Positions 1 through 8,590 of a stretch of 64,000 nucleotides of DNA are shown piece by piece; positions within the stretch are counted from its first letter, which is position 1, and each line of letters starts with the position of its first letter. The translations under genes were made by a program, and so were the position numbers. The notes beneath the pieces are model-generated. The model did not search any database. It had not been told where the DNA came from and worked only from the letters and a program-made list of their open reading frames with translations. Source of the stretch: Thauera butanivorans NBRC 103042 (lineage in GTDB: Bacteria > Pseudomonadota > Gammaproteobacteria > Burkholderiales > Rhodocyclaceae). The stretch lies in contig NZ_BCUG01000005.1 in NCBI RefSeq assembly GCF_001591165.1, positions 1 to 64,000 on the forward strand. The letters run 5' to 3'.

Positions 1-1
1 C

Positions 2-433
2 CTTAACGGGGGGTCGCATTTGCTGGGATCGTCGTGCAGTACCGCAACTGAATACGAAGCCAGAATCAATGGGGCCGTTGTGCCTGTAAAAATGACGAAG
101 GGGCAGATTCTCAGCATTCGCTATCCGGTCTCTGGTACGGCAAGTGGCAGCAGTACCGGGACGATCAAGGTTGCCAACTCCGTTGGGGGTAGTATCGGCA
201 TTGATACCAAGATCTCGCTTTCGACGATCCCGGGCGACATGACGGGCAATGATCAGTCGCGTTGTGTCAATCAAACGACCATGACGCCATCTATTTCGAC
301 AGGGACAACGGCGTTTTCCTGCAAGATCGATCGAACCAAATCGATGTATTATTTGAACGTTGCGGTTCAGCAGAATTGCACTGGTTCGAATTGTGTTTTC
401 TATGTTTCAGAGGGATCGTCCGAGTTCCGCTGA
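2..433 (+). CDS. C-terminal part of a hypothetical, probably secreted protein (5' end outside window)
   Basis: The reading frame is already open at the first bases and stops at TGA 431-433, so the true start lies upstream of the window. About 143 residues are visible. They are rich in Ser, Thr and Gly and contain four cysteines in the last 65 residues (RCVN, FSCK, QNCTGSNCVF), which would suit disulfides in an extracytoplasmic beta-rich domain. No known family is recognised. Base composition is less GC-rich than in the genes downstream. A possible link to the foldase gene that follows is only positional. Confidence 0.5.
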   Translation, partial: LNGGSHLLGSSCSTATEYEARINGAVVPVKMTKGQILSIRYPVSGTASGSSTGTIKVANSVGGSIGIDTKISLSTIPGDMTGNDQSRCVNQTTMTPSISTGTTAFSCKIDRTKSMYYLNVAVQQNCTGSNCVFYVSEGSSEFR

Positions 434-511
434 TTGTTCGTTTTGCTGTATTCATTTCAACGCGCGGCGTAGTCCGCGCGTTTGTTTCTAAAAAGAGATT
501 TCAGAAGCAAG

Positions 512-1465
512 ATGAAGCTGTCCCATATTTTTTGTATTGGAGCTCTGTGCCTTTCTTCAACAGCAATGGGGGCTGAAGCCAAGCTCGGGAGCCCTTCTGC
601 CGAGAGTACCTTTGATCTTCCCCGACAAATTCTCGCCGAACTTGAGCTTGCGCCGAAGGAACTGGTGGCGGGGTTCGTGGCTGATGACCGCAAACTCAAA
701 GAGTTCATCGCGGGACGCTTGCAGGACATGTCGATGGCTGACTACGCGCGCCAACGTGGTCTGGATCAAGAGCCGCATCGCCGTGCGCGTCACATGGTTG
801 AAGAGCGCTCCGAGCTTGTCCACGCCGCAGTGCTGGACTTCCAGCAGGCTGAACAAGCAAAGCTTCCCGATCTGGAACCATTGGCCTATCAGCGCTATCT
901 GGCGACAAGGCAGCAGTTTGCCATCCCCGAGCAGATCCGGGTTGCCCATATCCTGCTGCGTGCAGATGTCGAAATGCAGTCCGAAGAGGAGATTGCCCAG
1001 CAGAAAGCCAAGGCTTTGGAGCTGAAGGCCCGCCTGGACAAGGGAGAGGATTTCGCCGAACTGGCGCGTGAGTTTTCGGAAGAAAGAGCCACGGCGGAAA
1101 AAGGCGGCGAGTTGCCGCGCCTGGCTGAAAAAGGGCGTTTCGTGCCGCCTTTTGACAAAGCCGCCTGGGGGCTTCGCGAAGGTGAGAGCAGCGACGTGAT
1201 ACGTACCCGCTTTGGCTTTCACATCATCAAATTGCTTGAGCGCAAGCCTGCCTCGTACAAGCCTTTCGAGCAGGTTCGCAATGAGCTTGTGCAGGCCATG
1301 CAGGACGAAATTCTGGCACCCAGGCGTTCTGCGTTTGTGGATAGCTTCCGCGGGCCCACGCTGGATGCCAAGGCTGGTCTTCTGCTGCCGGAAATTCGGG
1401 AGGCTTTGAAGAGCATCATCACGCCGGTGGAGACGGATGCTGCGGCACCAGTCGATGCGGAGTGA
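512..1465 (+). CDS. Periplasmic parvulin-type peptidyl-prolyl cis-trans isomerase
   Basis: The 317-residue product begins with a signal peptide (residues 1-20, MKLSHIFCIGALCLSSTAMG). The ATG at 512 is chosen because the signal peptide starts there; an upstream TTG in frame adds ten charged residues. A helical N-terminal region is followed by a parvulin rotamase domain at about 143-245, with the motifs VAHILLR, FAELAREFSEE, GGELP, FVPPFDKAAW and RFGFHIIKL. The architecture resembles SurA/PrsA-like foldases that help exported proteins fold. It stops 13 bp before the ABC exporter permease, so it may assist that surface locus, although the partner cannot be read from sequence. The family call is firm; the client is unknown. 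Confidence 0.85.
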   Translation: MKLSHIFCIGALCLSSTAMGAEAKLGSPSAESTFDLPRQILAELELAPKELVAGFVADDRKLKEFIAGRLQDMSMADYARQRGLDQEPHRRARHMVEERSELVHAAVLDFQQAEQAKLPDLEPLAYQRYLATRQQFAIPEQIRVAHILLRADVEMQSEEEIAQQKAKALELKARLDKGEDFAELAREFSEERATAEKGGELPRLAEKGRFVPPFDKAAWGLREGESSDVIRTRFGFHIIKLLERKPASYKPFEQVRNELVQAMQDEILAPRRSAFVDSFRGPTLDAKAGLLLPEIREALKSIITPVETDAAAPVDAE

Positions 1466-1478
1466 GTGAGGCAAACCC

Positions 1479-2309
1479 ATGCGGGTTCGTCCTGTGTGGA
1501 GCGGGCTGATGGAGGGGAGGGTGCCTTGGCGGAAGCACTTGCCCTTGGCGGCGCAACTGGCCCGGCGCGAGATCGCCGGGCGCTACCGTGGCTCGATCTT
1601 CGGCATGGCATGGTCGCTGATCAATCCGCTGGTGATGCTGCTGGTCTACGGTTTCGTGTTTGCCTTGGTGTTGCGCGCGCGCTGGCCGGGGGTGGAAGGC
1701 GATACCGGGCCCTTCGGGCACGGCGTGCTGCTGCTGTCCGGTCTGATGCTGCACGGCTTTCTGGCGGAGTGCCTGATGAAGGCGCCGGCGCAGATCGTCG
1801 GCAATGCAAACTACGTCAAGAAGGTGGTGTTTCCGCTGCCGGTGATCGCGGTGTCGCAGTGGGCGGCGGCGGTTTTTCACCTCGCTGTCAACCTGGCCGT
1901 GTTGTTGCTCTTCCAGATGGCGGTATTCGGCCTGCCGCCCGCCACGCTGGTGCTCGCCCCGCTGGCGCTGTTGCCCTTGCTTGCCATCGGCCTGGGCTCG
2001 ATGTGGGCCTTGTCCGCGATCGCCGTTTATTTCCGTGATGTGAGCCAGGTCGTCGGAGTGCTCGCCACCTTGCTGCTGTTCATGTCACCGGCGCTCTATC
2101 CGGTCGAGCAGGTGCCCGAGGCGCTGCGTCCGCTGTTGTACCTCAATCCGCTGACGCCCGCGCTGGAGCAATGGCGCGCGCTGGCCTTGTGGGGCACGAT
2201 GCTGCCGCTGTCGTCGTGGCTCGTGTTCGCCCTGGCCGGCCTTGCCGCCGCCGCCGCCGGCTTGTGGTGCTTCAAGCGGCTGCGGCCCGGTTTCGCGGAT
2301 GTGCTTTGA
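1479..2309 (+). CDS. Polysaccharide ABC exporter permease (Wzm/TagG type)
   Basis: This 276-residue ABC-2 type membrane protein has a short cytoplasmic N-terminus with the family hallmark LARREIAGRYRGSIFGMAWSL (split here as LARREIAGRYRG and SIFGMAWSLINP), then about six hydrophobic segments. The C-terminal loop YPVEQVPEALRPLLYLNPLTP is typical of TagG/Wzm permeases that move undecaprenyl-linked glycans across the inner membrane. The ATPase gene begins 2 bp after the stop. Start ATG 1479 is used; an in-frame ATG at 1509 is possible. With the following gene it should form a two-component exporter for an O-antigen- or capsule-like polymer. Confidence 0.9.
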   Translation: MRVRPVWSGLMEGRVPWRKHLPLAAQLARREIAGRYRGSIFGMAWSLINPLVMLLVYGFVFALVLRARWPGVEGDTGPFGHGVLLLSGLMLHGFLAECLMKAPAQIVGNANYVKKVVFPLPVIAVSQWAAAVFHLAVNLAVLLLFQMAVFGLPPATLVLAPLALLPLLAIGLGSMWALSAIAVYFRDVSQVVGVLATLLLFMSPALYPVEQVPEALRPLLYLNPLTPALEQWRALALWGTMLPLSSWLVFALAGLAAAAAGLWCFKRLRPGFADVL

Positions 2310-2310
2310 T

Positions 2311-3603
2311 ATGCGAGACGGTTCAGCTTCGGTGATCGAGGTGGTGGATCTGCGCAAGATCTACCGCATCTACCGCCGACCCCAGGACCGGCTCTTCCAG
2401 GCGTTTGCACGCGGCAAGCAGTTGTATCGCGAGTTCCAGGCGCTGGACGGGGTGTCCTTTGCCGTGGGGCGGGGCGAGGTCGTGGGGATTCTGGGTCGCA
2501 ACGGTTCGGGCAAGTCCACGCTTTTGCAGATACTGGTCGGCACGCTGGGGGCTAGTTCGGGACAGGTGGCGGTGCGCGGCCGCGTGGCGGCGTTGCTGGA
2601 GCTGGGCGCGGGTTTCAATCCGGAGTTCAGCGGCATCGAGAACGTGTTTCTGAATGCGGCCATCCTGGGGCTGGACAGGGCCGAAACCGAAGCGCGGCTG
2701 GCGGAGATCCTGGCTTTTGCCGACATCGGCGATTTTGTTCATCAACCGGTCAAGACCTATTCGTCCGGGATGTACGTGCGGTTGGCGTTTGCCGTGGCGG
2801 CCTGCGTCGACCCGGAGGTGCTGATCGTCGATGAGGCCTTGGCGGTGGGCGACGTCAAGTTCCAGTCGAAGTGCTTCCGCCGTTTCGAGGAACTGGTGGG
2901 CCGCGGCAAGACGATTCTGTTCGTGACGCATTCGGTGGAGCAGGTGGTGCGCCATTGCGGCCGTGCCTTGTTGATGGAAGGGGGGCGCTTGATCGACGAT
3001 GGTGAGCCGCGCCAGATCGTCAATCGATACGTCGATCTGCTGTTGGGCGGCGATGCGTCCGCGGAGGCGGCCGTGGCGGCTGATGCCCTTCCTTGTGTTC
3101 CGCGCCATGCGGAGCGGCTGGAATTGCGCGCGGGTTACTGCGAAACCGAGTATCGCTGGGGCGAAGGCGGGGCGGAACTGTTCGATGCCGAGCTGAGGCG
3201 GCCTGGAGGCGGGCACGAGCTCAGCTATCGCACCGGCGAAATGATCGAACTTGTATTGCGCGGACGTTTTCTGCGGGCCTGCCACCGCCCCATTTTTGGT
3301 GTGTACGTCAAGACGCCCGACGGTATTACGGTGTATGGGAACAGCAGCCGCAATCTGTTGAGGGAGTTTCCCGCTGCCGATGTGGGCGACGAACGTGAAG
3401 TCGTGTTCGGGATGAGGCTGCATCTGGGGGCAGGCAGTTATCTGCTGTCGCTGGGCTTGGCCGAGGAGGAGGGGGCGGATGTGCGCGCGCTGGATCGCCG
3501 CTATGACGTGCTGCAGTTCGAGGTCCATGCGCCGCCTGCCGCGGTGGGAATTGCCGATCTGCAGGCTGTTTGCCGTATCGGTGTCAACGGAGATGAGAAA
3601 TGA
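2311..3603 (+). CDS. Polysaccharide ABC exporter ATPase with C-terminal glycan-binding domain (Wzt type)
   Basis: The product has 430 residues. The ATPase domain occupies about residues 1-245, with Walker A GRNGSGKST, signature YSSGMYVRLAF, Walker B EVLIVDEALAVGD and the switch histidine in FVTHS. A beta-rich C-terminal domain (about 275-425) resembles the Wzt C-terminal domain, which in E. coli O9a-type systems reads a terminal modification on the glycan before export. ATG 2311 is preferred because it follows the permease stop by 2 bp; ATG 2299 would overlap it. The last bases overlap the next start as ATGA. The C-terminal domain plus a downstream methyltransferase suggests an exported glycan whose non-reducing end is capped. 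Confidence 0.9.
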   Translation: MRDGSASVIEVVDLRKIYRIYRRPQDRLFQAFARGKQLYREFQALDGVSFAVGRGEVVGILGRNGSGKSTLLQILVGTLGASSGQVAVRGRVAALLELGAGFNPEFSGIENVFLNAAILGLDRAETEARLAEILAFADIGDFVHQPVKTYSSGMYVRLAFAVAACVDPEVLIVDEALAVGDVKFQSKCFRRFEELVGRGKTILFVTHSVEQVVRHCGRALLMEGGRLIDDGEPRQIVNRYVDLLLGGDASAEAAVAADALPCVPRHAERLELRAGYCETEYRWGEGGAELFDAELRRPGGGHELSYRTGEMIELVLRGRFLRACHRPIFGVYVKTPDGITVYGNSSRNLLREFPAADVGDEREVVFGMRLHLGAGSYLLSLGLAEEEGADVRALDRRYDVLQFEVHAPPAAVGIADLQAVCRIGVNGDEK

Positions 3604-4283
3604 CCGCAGTATCGGCCGACATGGCTCCGACTTATCATGATTTTTCTTGGCTGGGTCTGCCCACGCGCCAGATCGAGGGTATCTACGCGCCCAACCAGGC
3701 GGTGAAAGCGCCCGTCATCGGCGCTTATGTTCTGCTGGCCCTGGCTAGGCTGAAAGCTCGCGGTGTGAGGCCGGTCAGCTTTGCCGAGCTGTTTTGTGCG
3801 GATGGTTTTTATGCGATGTTCGCGCGCCGTTTCGGCGCGGACAGTGCGATCGGCTTCGACAACGACCGAGATGGTCATCTCGCCGCGGCGCGGCAGATTC
3901 GTGACCGGCTCGATCTGGCGGCGGTCGATTTCGAATGCAGCGACATCGAGGCGATCGATCCGGCGAGACGATTTTCGATCGTCGCCAATGTTGGCGGCCT
4001 TTATCACGTCGACGACCCGGAGGCGGTGCTGATCCAGTCCTATGCGATAGCGGAGCATTTTCTGATCGTGCAGAACGTGGTTTCTTTGGCCGATGAGTCG
4101 GCTGATTATTTTTGCCGGCCGGCGCCCGGCTTGAGCTGGGGAAACCGCTTTTCCCGCCAGTCCTTCGATGCATTGATCGACCGCCTGGGTTGGCGCGTGG
4201 TGCTGCGCGATTTCGACGTCCTGAGCGGGAATCCGCGTCCAGAGGATCGGGGTTGCGTGTTCTATCTGATCGAGAAGACCTGA
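3600..4283 (+). CDS. Class I SAM-dependent methyltransferase
   Basis: The 227-residue protein has a SAM-binding fold: motif I is FAELFCADGFYAMFARRFG, followed by an acidic loop VIGFDND and a later segment FSIVANVGGLYHVDDP that fits motifs II/III. It overlaps wzt by 4 bp (ATGA) and the next gene by 1 bp (TGATG), so the three are probably translated together. Its position beside a Wzt with a glycan-recognition domain makes sugar O-methylation or a terminal methyl cap plausible, but the substrate is an inference. tRNA-modifying methyltransferases of similar fold exist and cannot be excluded from sequence alone. Confidence 0.75.
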   Translation: MTAVSADMAPTYHDFSWLGLPTRQIEGIYAPNQAVKAPVIGAYVLLALARLKARGVRPVSFAELFCADGFYAMFARRFGADSAIGFDNDRDGHLAAARQIRDRLDLAAVDFECSDIEAIDPARRFSIVANVGGLYHVDDPEAVLIQSYAIAEHFLIVQNVVSLADESADYFCRPAPGLSWGNRFSRQSFDALIDRLGWRVVLRDFDVLSGNPRPEDRGCVFYLIEKT

Positions 4284-6004
4284 TGTCCGGCAAAGCGGTG
4301 TGGCCGGCGATGTTGCCGGCCGAGCGCTATGTGCGCGAGAGCCCACAAGGGCCCTGGTTGCGGCGCGGCGAGGAGCTTACGTTTGCGTATACGGATGGTG
4401 AGGCGGTCGAACGGAGCCTGCTCGGTTTTCTGGCAGCGACCGCAGACCGTTCAGTGCTGTCTTCCGCCTTGCTGGCCGAGGTCGGCGATTGGCCGCGCCG
4501 CTACCATTTGAGCCCGCGCAGGGCCAATCTGCTGCGCCCCGTGGAGCCTTTCTTGCGTGGGCGGCGAGTGCTCGAGATCGGAGCCGGCTGCGGCGCGATC
4601 ACGCGCTACCTCGGTGAGTGCGGCTGCGAGGTGTTGGCGGTGGAAGGCAGTGCGGCGCGCGCGCGGGTGGCGGCTGCGCGCTGTGCCGGTCTCGACAATG
4701 TTGCCGTGGTGGCCGAGACCTTGCAGGCGCTGGAAGCCAGGCCGTTGTTCGATGTGGTGACGCTGATCGGCGTGCTGGAGTATGCGCGGATCTTTTTTCC
4801 CGCCGCCAGCGGGGCCGATCCGGTGGATGCGATGCTGGCCTGTGCGGCGCGCTTTCTGACACCGGGCGGCGTGTTGCTGGTGGCGATCGAGAACCAGCTC
4901 GGCCTTAAGTATTTTGCTGCTTACGGTGAGGATCACGTTAACCAGGCGATGTTCGGCATCGAGGATCGCTACCGGCCGGAAGGTGTGGTGACATTCGGCC
5001 GGATGGAGCTGTCGGCCCGCTTGCGCGCAGCGGGTCTGGCCTGCCAGCAGTGGCTGTTCCCGTTTCCAGACTACAAGCTGCCCGTTTCAGTATTGTCGGA
5101 GCGTGGTGCGCGTGCCGCGGACGGTGTCGACCTAGGTCCGCTGGCGGCGGCGTCGGTGGCGGTCGACCCGCAGACGCCGGCCAGCATGTCTTTTTCGCTG
5201 GAGGCTGCCTGGCGTCCGGTGATGCGCAACGGCTTGGGGGGGGAGCTTGCCAACTCCTTCCTGGCCCTTGCTTCTGCCCAGCCGCTGAGCATCGTCGGCC
5301 AGGATGTGCTGGCCTGGCATTTTGCCGTGGAACGCGCCAGGCCATATGCCAAGCGGACGGTGTTCAGGGTGCGTGGCAGCGAGGGCGTCTGGGTGGAGCC
5401 GGAACGCCTGGAGGCAGCGAATGACGGCACTGCGCGGACGGCGCTGACGATGCGGCTTGCCGCCGCGCCATTTCAGCGCGGCGAGCTTTGGCACCATGCC
5501 TTGATCGCATTGCTGAACGAACCGGGCTGGAGCGCGGAGCAAGTGGCGAATTGGGCCGCGCGCTGGCTGGCTTGCCTGGAGGCGCGGCATCCGGCGGCAG
5601 CGGGGTGTCGGGATGTGGACGCCCGCTTGCCCGGCTGGCTGCTGGATGCGGTGCCGAGGAACATGCTTGTCGATGGCGCGCAGCAGGGCTTCATCGACCT
5701 CGAATGGGAACTGGAGATCGGTGTGAGCCTGGGGCATTTGTGCTATCGGGCGATCGTGCAATCCTTGATGGGCGTGGCGAGCGTTGCGTCGCCCGGAGAC
5801 GAGCGCGATCTTTCGCCCCTTCGGCTGTTCCGGCATTGCATGGCGGCATTGGGCTTCGGCGAGGTGGAAGGGCGCGTGGCCGAATGGCATCTGCAGGAAC
5901 GAGACTTCCAGGTGCAGGCGACAGGGGTCGACATACCCAGGGATTTTGCCGGGGTCGAGACCTTCCGCTGCCAGGCGAGGAAACCCCGGGAATGGGGCAG
6001 GTGA
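4283..6004 (+). CDS. Large methyltransferase with a C-terminal kinase-like domain
   Basis: The start at ATG 4283 overlaps the previous stop (TGATG) and gives 573 residues. Residues about 90-240 form a class I methyltransferase domain (VLEIGAGCGAITRYL, VLAVEGS, FDVVTLIGVLEYA). The region from about 330 on is not a methyltransferase. It contains KRTVFRVRG, and near residue 455-475 PRNMLVDGAQQGFIDLEWE, which resembles the Asn/Asp catalytic and metal-binding segment of aminoglycoside-phosphotransferase-like kinases (N...D-x-E-W) without the usual HGD motif. Similar large methyltransferases sit in glycan clusters. The methyltransferase is clear; the kinase resemblance is my reading and the domain may be inactive. 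It ends in another TGATG overlap. Confidence 0.7.
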   Translation: MSGKAVWPAMLPAERYVRESPQGPWLRRGEELTFAYTDGEAVERSLLGFLAATADRSVLSSALLAEVGDWPRRYHLSPRRANLLRPVEPFLRGRRVLEIGAGCGAITRYLGECGCEVLAVEGSAARARVAAARCAGLDNVAVVAETLQALEARPLFDVVTLIGVLEYARIFFPAASGADPVDAMLACAARFLTPGGVLLVAIENQLGLKYFAAYGEDHVNQAMFGIEDRYRPEGVVTFGRMELSARLRAAGLACQQWLFPFPDYKLPVSVLSERGARAADGVDLGPLAAASVAVDPQTPASMSFSLEAAWRPVMRNGLGGELANSFLALASAQPLSIVGQDVLAWHFAVERARPYAKRTVFRVRGSEGVWVEPERLEAANDGTARTALTMRLAAAPFQRGELWHHALIALLNEPGWSAEQVANWAARWLACLEARHPAAAGCRDVDARLPGWLLDAVPRNMLVDGAQQGFIDLEWELEIGVSLGHLCYRAIVQSLMGVASVASPGDERDLSPLRLFRHCMAALGFGEVEGRVAEWHLQERDFQVQATGVDIPRDFAGVETFRCQARKPREWGR

Positions 6005-7056
6005 TGGAAGGGAGCGGGGGCGGGCGCCTGGCCGAGCTAGATCTGATGCGCATCCTGGGGGCGATGGCTGTCGTCATGGTTCACGTCAGCGCCATGCCTG
6101 CGGCGATTTTCGACACGGCGAATGCAACGTGGTGGACCGCCAATGCGCTGAATGCGGCCAGCCGCTGGGGTAATGCCCTGATCATCATGGCGGCGGGGGT
6201 GATCCTGCTCGGGCGGCCGGCGGACAAGGACCCCTTTCAGTTTGTCCGCGGGCGTTTCATGCGGCTGTTGCCGGCAGTGGTGTTCTGGACTGCGTTCTAT
6301 CTGCTGCTGCGCTGGACGACGGTAGGTTTGCCGCCTGCCAGGGAACTGGGGATCGAGCTGCTTCGTGGCGTGCCGTATTATCATATGTGGTTCCTGTACA
6401 TGATGTTGGGCATGTATCTAGCGATTCCCTTGCTGCGGGCTCTGGTCAATCTGTCGGATGTGCGCCTGCATTACTACCTGCTGGGCCTGTGCGCGGTGTT
6501 GACGCCCATCGAGGGGCTGACCCGCGTCGTGCTGGACATGAGCCACGCGAGTTTTCTGGGCTTGTTTCCAATCTATTTCATTTATCTCGTCGGCGGTTAT
6601 CTGCTTTATCGTGACCGGCCTGCGGTGCCGATCTGGGTGCTTATCCTGATGCCTTGCGTGTGCATCCTGCTCGAGGTCGTGGGCGTGGTTGCACTGTATC
6701 CCGCGTTTGGCGAGTCGGTGTTCAAGCTGATGTATACCAATCGCGGTCCCCTGGTCATGGTTTCGACCTTTTGCGTGTTTCTGCTGTTGCTGCGCTTGCT
6801 GGAAACTTCGCCGCGCTGGCTTCTGGTCTGGCATCGCAAGGGCGGCGAGGCCTTGACCCGCGTCACACTCGGTATTTACGTGTTGCATCCTTTCTGGATC
6901 GACCTGCTGGCCCGGAATGGCATTGGGCCGCTGTACGCCAGTGTGGCGCCGGCCCCGCTGGCCGTGCCGCTGACGGCCTTGCTTGTGTTCACGCTGTCGG
7001 CCGCATCTTCGCTGGCGATTGGACGTATTCCGCTGCTGCTGCGGCTCGTGAATTGA
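6004..7056 (+). CDS. Acyltransferase 3 family membrane protein
   Basis: The 350-residue integral membrane protein has about ten hydrophobic segments. The N-terminus carries the family pattern AELDLMRILGAMAVVMVHVSA, split here as AELDLMRILG and VVMVHVSA, in which the helix-1 arginine and histidine are conserved in OafA/WecH-type enzymes. A second feature is YYHMWFLYMMLGMYLA, typical of the family loop. Start ATG 6004 overlaps the preceding stop. Such proteins O-acetylate surface polysaccharides using acetyl-CoA on the cytoplasmic side. Located between a methyltransferase and an MBOAT gene, it probably decorates the exported glycan. Confidence 0.85.
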   Translation: MEGSGGGRLAELDLMRILGAMAVVMVHVSAMPAAIFDTANATWWTANALNAASRWGNALIIMAAGVILLGRPADKDPFQFVRGRFMRLLPAVVFWTAFYLLLRWTTVGLPPARELGIELLRGVPYYHMWFLYMMLGMYLAIPLLRALVNLSDVRLHYYLLGLCAVLTPIEGLTRVVLDMSHASFLGLFPIYFIYLVGGYLLYRDRPAVPIWVLILMPCVCILLEVVGVVALYPAFGESVFKLMYTNRGPLVMVSTFCVFLLLLRLLETSPRWLLVWHRKGGEALTRVTLGIYVLHPFWIDLLARNGIGPLYASVAPAPLAVPLTALLVFTLSAASSLAIGRIPLLLRLVN

Positions 7057-7074
7057 GCGGGACAGGATCGAGCC

Positions 7075-8586
7075 GTGCTGTTCAACTCCTTGCCGTTCAT
7101 CTTTCTCTTTCTGCCCATCAGTTTCGGCGTTTATTTCTGGCTGAACGGGCGCAGGCTGATCGTGGTGGCCAGGGTGTGGCTGGTGGCGGCGAGTCTGTTC
7201 TTTTATGCGTGGTGGGATCCGGCCTATTTGCCGCTGATCTTGCTGTCGGTGCTGTTCAATTATGTGCTTGGCAACGAGATCGGGCGCCGCCGAGGTAGCG
7301 GAGGGGGCGAGCGGAAGCGCCGGCCGGGTGCGCGTGCCTTGCTTGTGCTGGGTGTTACCGGCAATCTGGCTGTGCTGGGTTTCTTCAAGTACGCCGATTT
7401 TTTTGTCGGTAATGTGAATCTGGTTGTCGATGCGGGCTGGGCGCTGCCGGGGATCGTGTTGCCGCTGGCGATCAGTTTCTTCACCTTCCAGCAAATTGCT
7501 TATCTGGTGGATTGCTATCGTGAAGGGGCGCTCGAATATGATTTTTTGAACTATGCGATTTTCGTCACTTTTTTTCCGCAGTTGATTGCCGGCCCGATCG
7601 TCCATCATCGTGAGATGATGCCGCAGTTTGCGGCGGTGGGGAGCATGGCGAAACGCTACGATAATATCGCGGTGGGCCTTTTTCTGTTCTCCGTCGGCTT
7701 GTTCAAGAAGATCGTCATTGCCGATGGTTTTGCAGTGTGGGCCGCGCCGGGTTTCGATGATGGGCTGACGCTGAATTTCTTCGAAGCCTGGGTCACGAGC
7801 CTGTCCTATACCTTCCAGCTTTACTTCGACTTCAGCGGCTATACCGACATGGCGCTCGGCGGGGCCTTGCTGTTCAACATCCGTTTGCCGGCGAACTTCG
7901 ATTCGCCGTACAGGGCATGCGACATTCGTGATTTCTGGCGGCGCTGGCACATGACCCTGAGCCGCTTCCTCAGGGATTATCTGTACATACCGCTTGGCGG
8001 TAGCCACCATGGTGCATTGCGTACTCATGCGGCGCTGGCCGCTACCTTCTTGCTGGGCGGCTTGTGGCATGGCGCGAGCTGGATGTTCGTCATCTGGGGG
8101 GCGCTGCATGGCGCTGCGGCGGTGCTGCACCGCCTGTGGTCGGCCTGGGGGTGGCGCATGCCGCGCTGGCTGGGCTGGCTGCTGACTTTCAATTTCGTAA
8201 ACCTTGCCTGGGTATTTTTCCGCGCGCCCGATCTCGACGCCGCCGCGCGTATCCTTCGCGGCATGGCTGGCCTGGAGGGGGTCGTGCTGCCGGGGAGCCT
8301 TGCCAGGGTGCTGGCGCCGCTGGGTGAGCTGATGGCGGGCAGTATCCGTTTTGGCGTCTGGATGGACGCGGCGCATTGGCCGGCGGTTTCGCTTGTCGCG
8401 ATTGTCGCTGCGGTGGCGGGGGTGTTGTTGCTGCCGAATTCCAATTGTCTCTGGCGCGGCACGGCGGCATGGCGCGCGCGGCTTGCAAGCCCGGCCTGGG
8501 CGGTGTCGTTTGCGCTTTTGTTCATGGTGGCCGTGGTGAAGGCTGCCGTTTCGACTGACATAGAATTTCTGTATTTCAATTTCTGA
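7075..8586 (+). CDS. MBOAT family O-acyltransferase (AlgI-like)
   Basis: GTG 7075 opens the typical AlgI N-terminus MLFNSLPFIFLFLPI. The 503-residue product has many membrane segments. MBOAT motifs are clear: FPQLIAGPIVHH, YFDFSGYTDMALG, FWRRWHMTLSRFLRDYLYIPLGG and the catalytic-histidine segment LGGLWHGASWMFVIWG. AlgI/PatA proteins pass acetyl groups across the inner membrane to a periplasmic SGNH-type partner. A candidate partner lies downstream at 10169-11365. This suggests extracytoplasmic glycan acetylation in addition to the acyltransferase-3 enzyme encoded just upstream. Confidence 0.93.
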   Translation: MLFNSLPFIFLFLPISFGVYFWLNGRRLIVVARVWLVAASLFFYAWWDPAYLPLILLSVLFNYVLGNEIGRRRGSGGGERKRRPGARALLVLGVTGNLAVLGFFKYADFFVGNVNLVVDAGWALPGIVLPLAISFFTFQQIAYLVDCYREGALEYDFLNYAIFVTFFPQLIAGPIVHHREMMPQFAAVGSMAKRYDNIAVGLFLFSVGLFKKIVIADGFAVWAAPGFDDGLTLNFFEAWVTSLSYTFQLYFDFSGYTDMALGGALLFNIRLPANFDSPYRACDIRDFWRRWHMTLSRFLRDYLYIPLGGSHHGALRTHAALAATFLLGGLWHGASWMFVIWGALHGAAAVLHRLWSAWGWRMPRWLGWLLTFNFVNLAWVFFRAPDLDAAARILRGMAGLEGVVLPGSLARVLAPLGELMAGSIRFGVWMDAAHWPAVSLVAIVAAVAGVLLLPNSNCLWRGTAAWRARLASPAWAVSFALLFMVAVVKAAVSTDIEFLYFNF

Positions 8587-8590
8587 TCGA

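Noticed and set aside
2242-2310. N-terminal extension of the Wzt-type ATPase into the permease gene
   Set aside because: The added residues are a proline-rich antiphase reading of the permease end, and ATG 2311 fits the gene order better.
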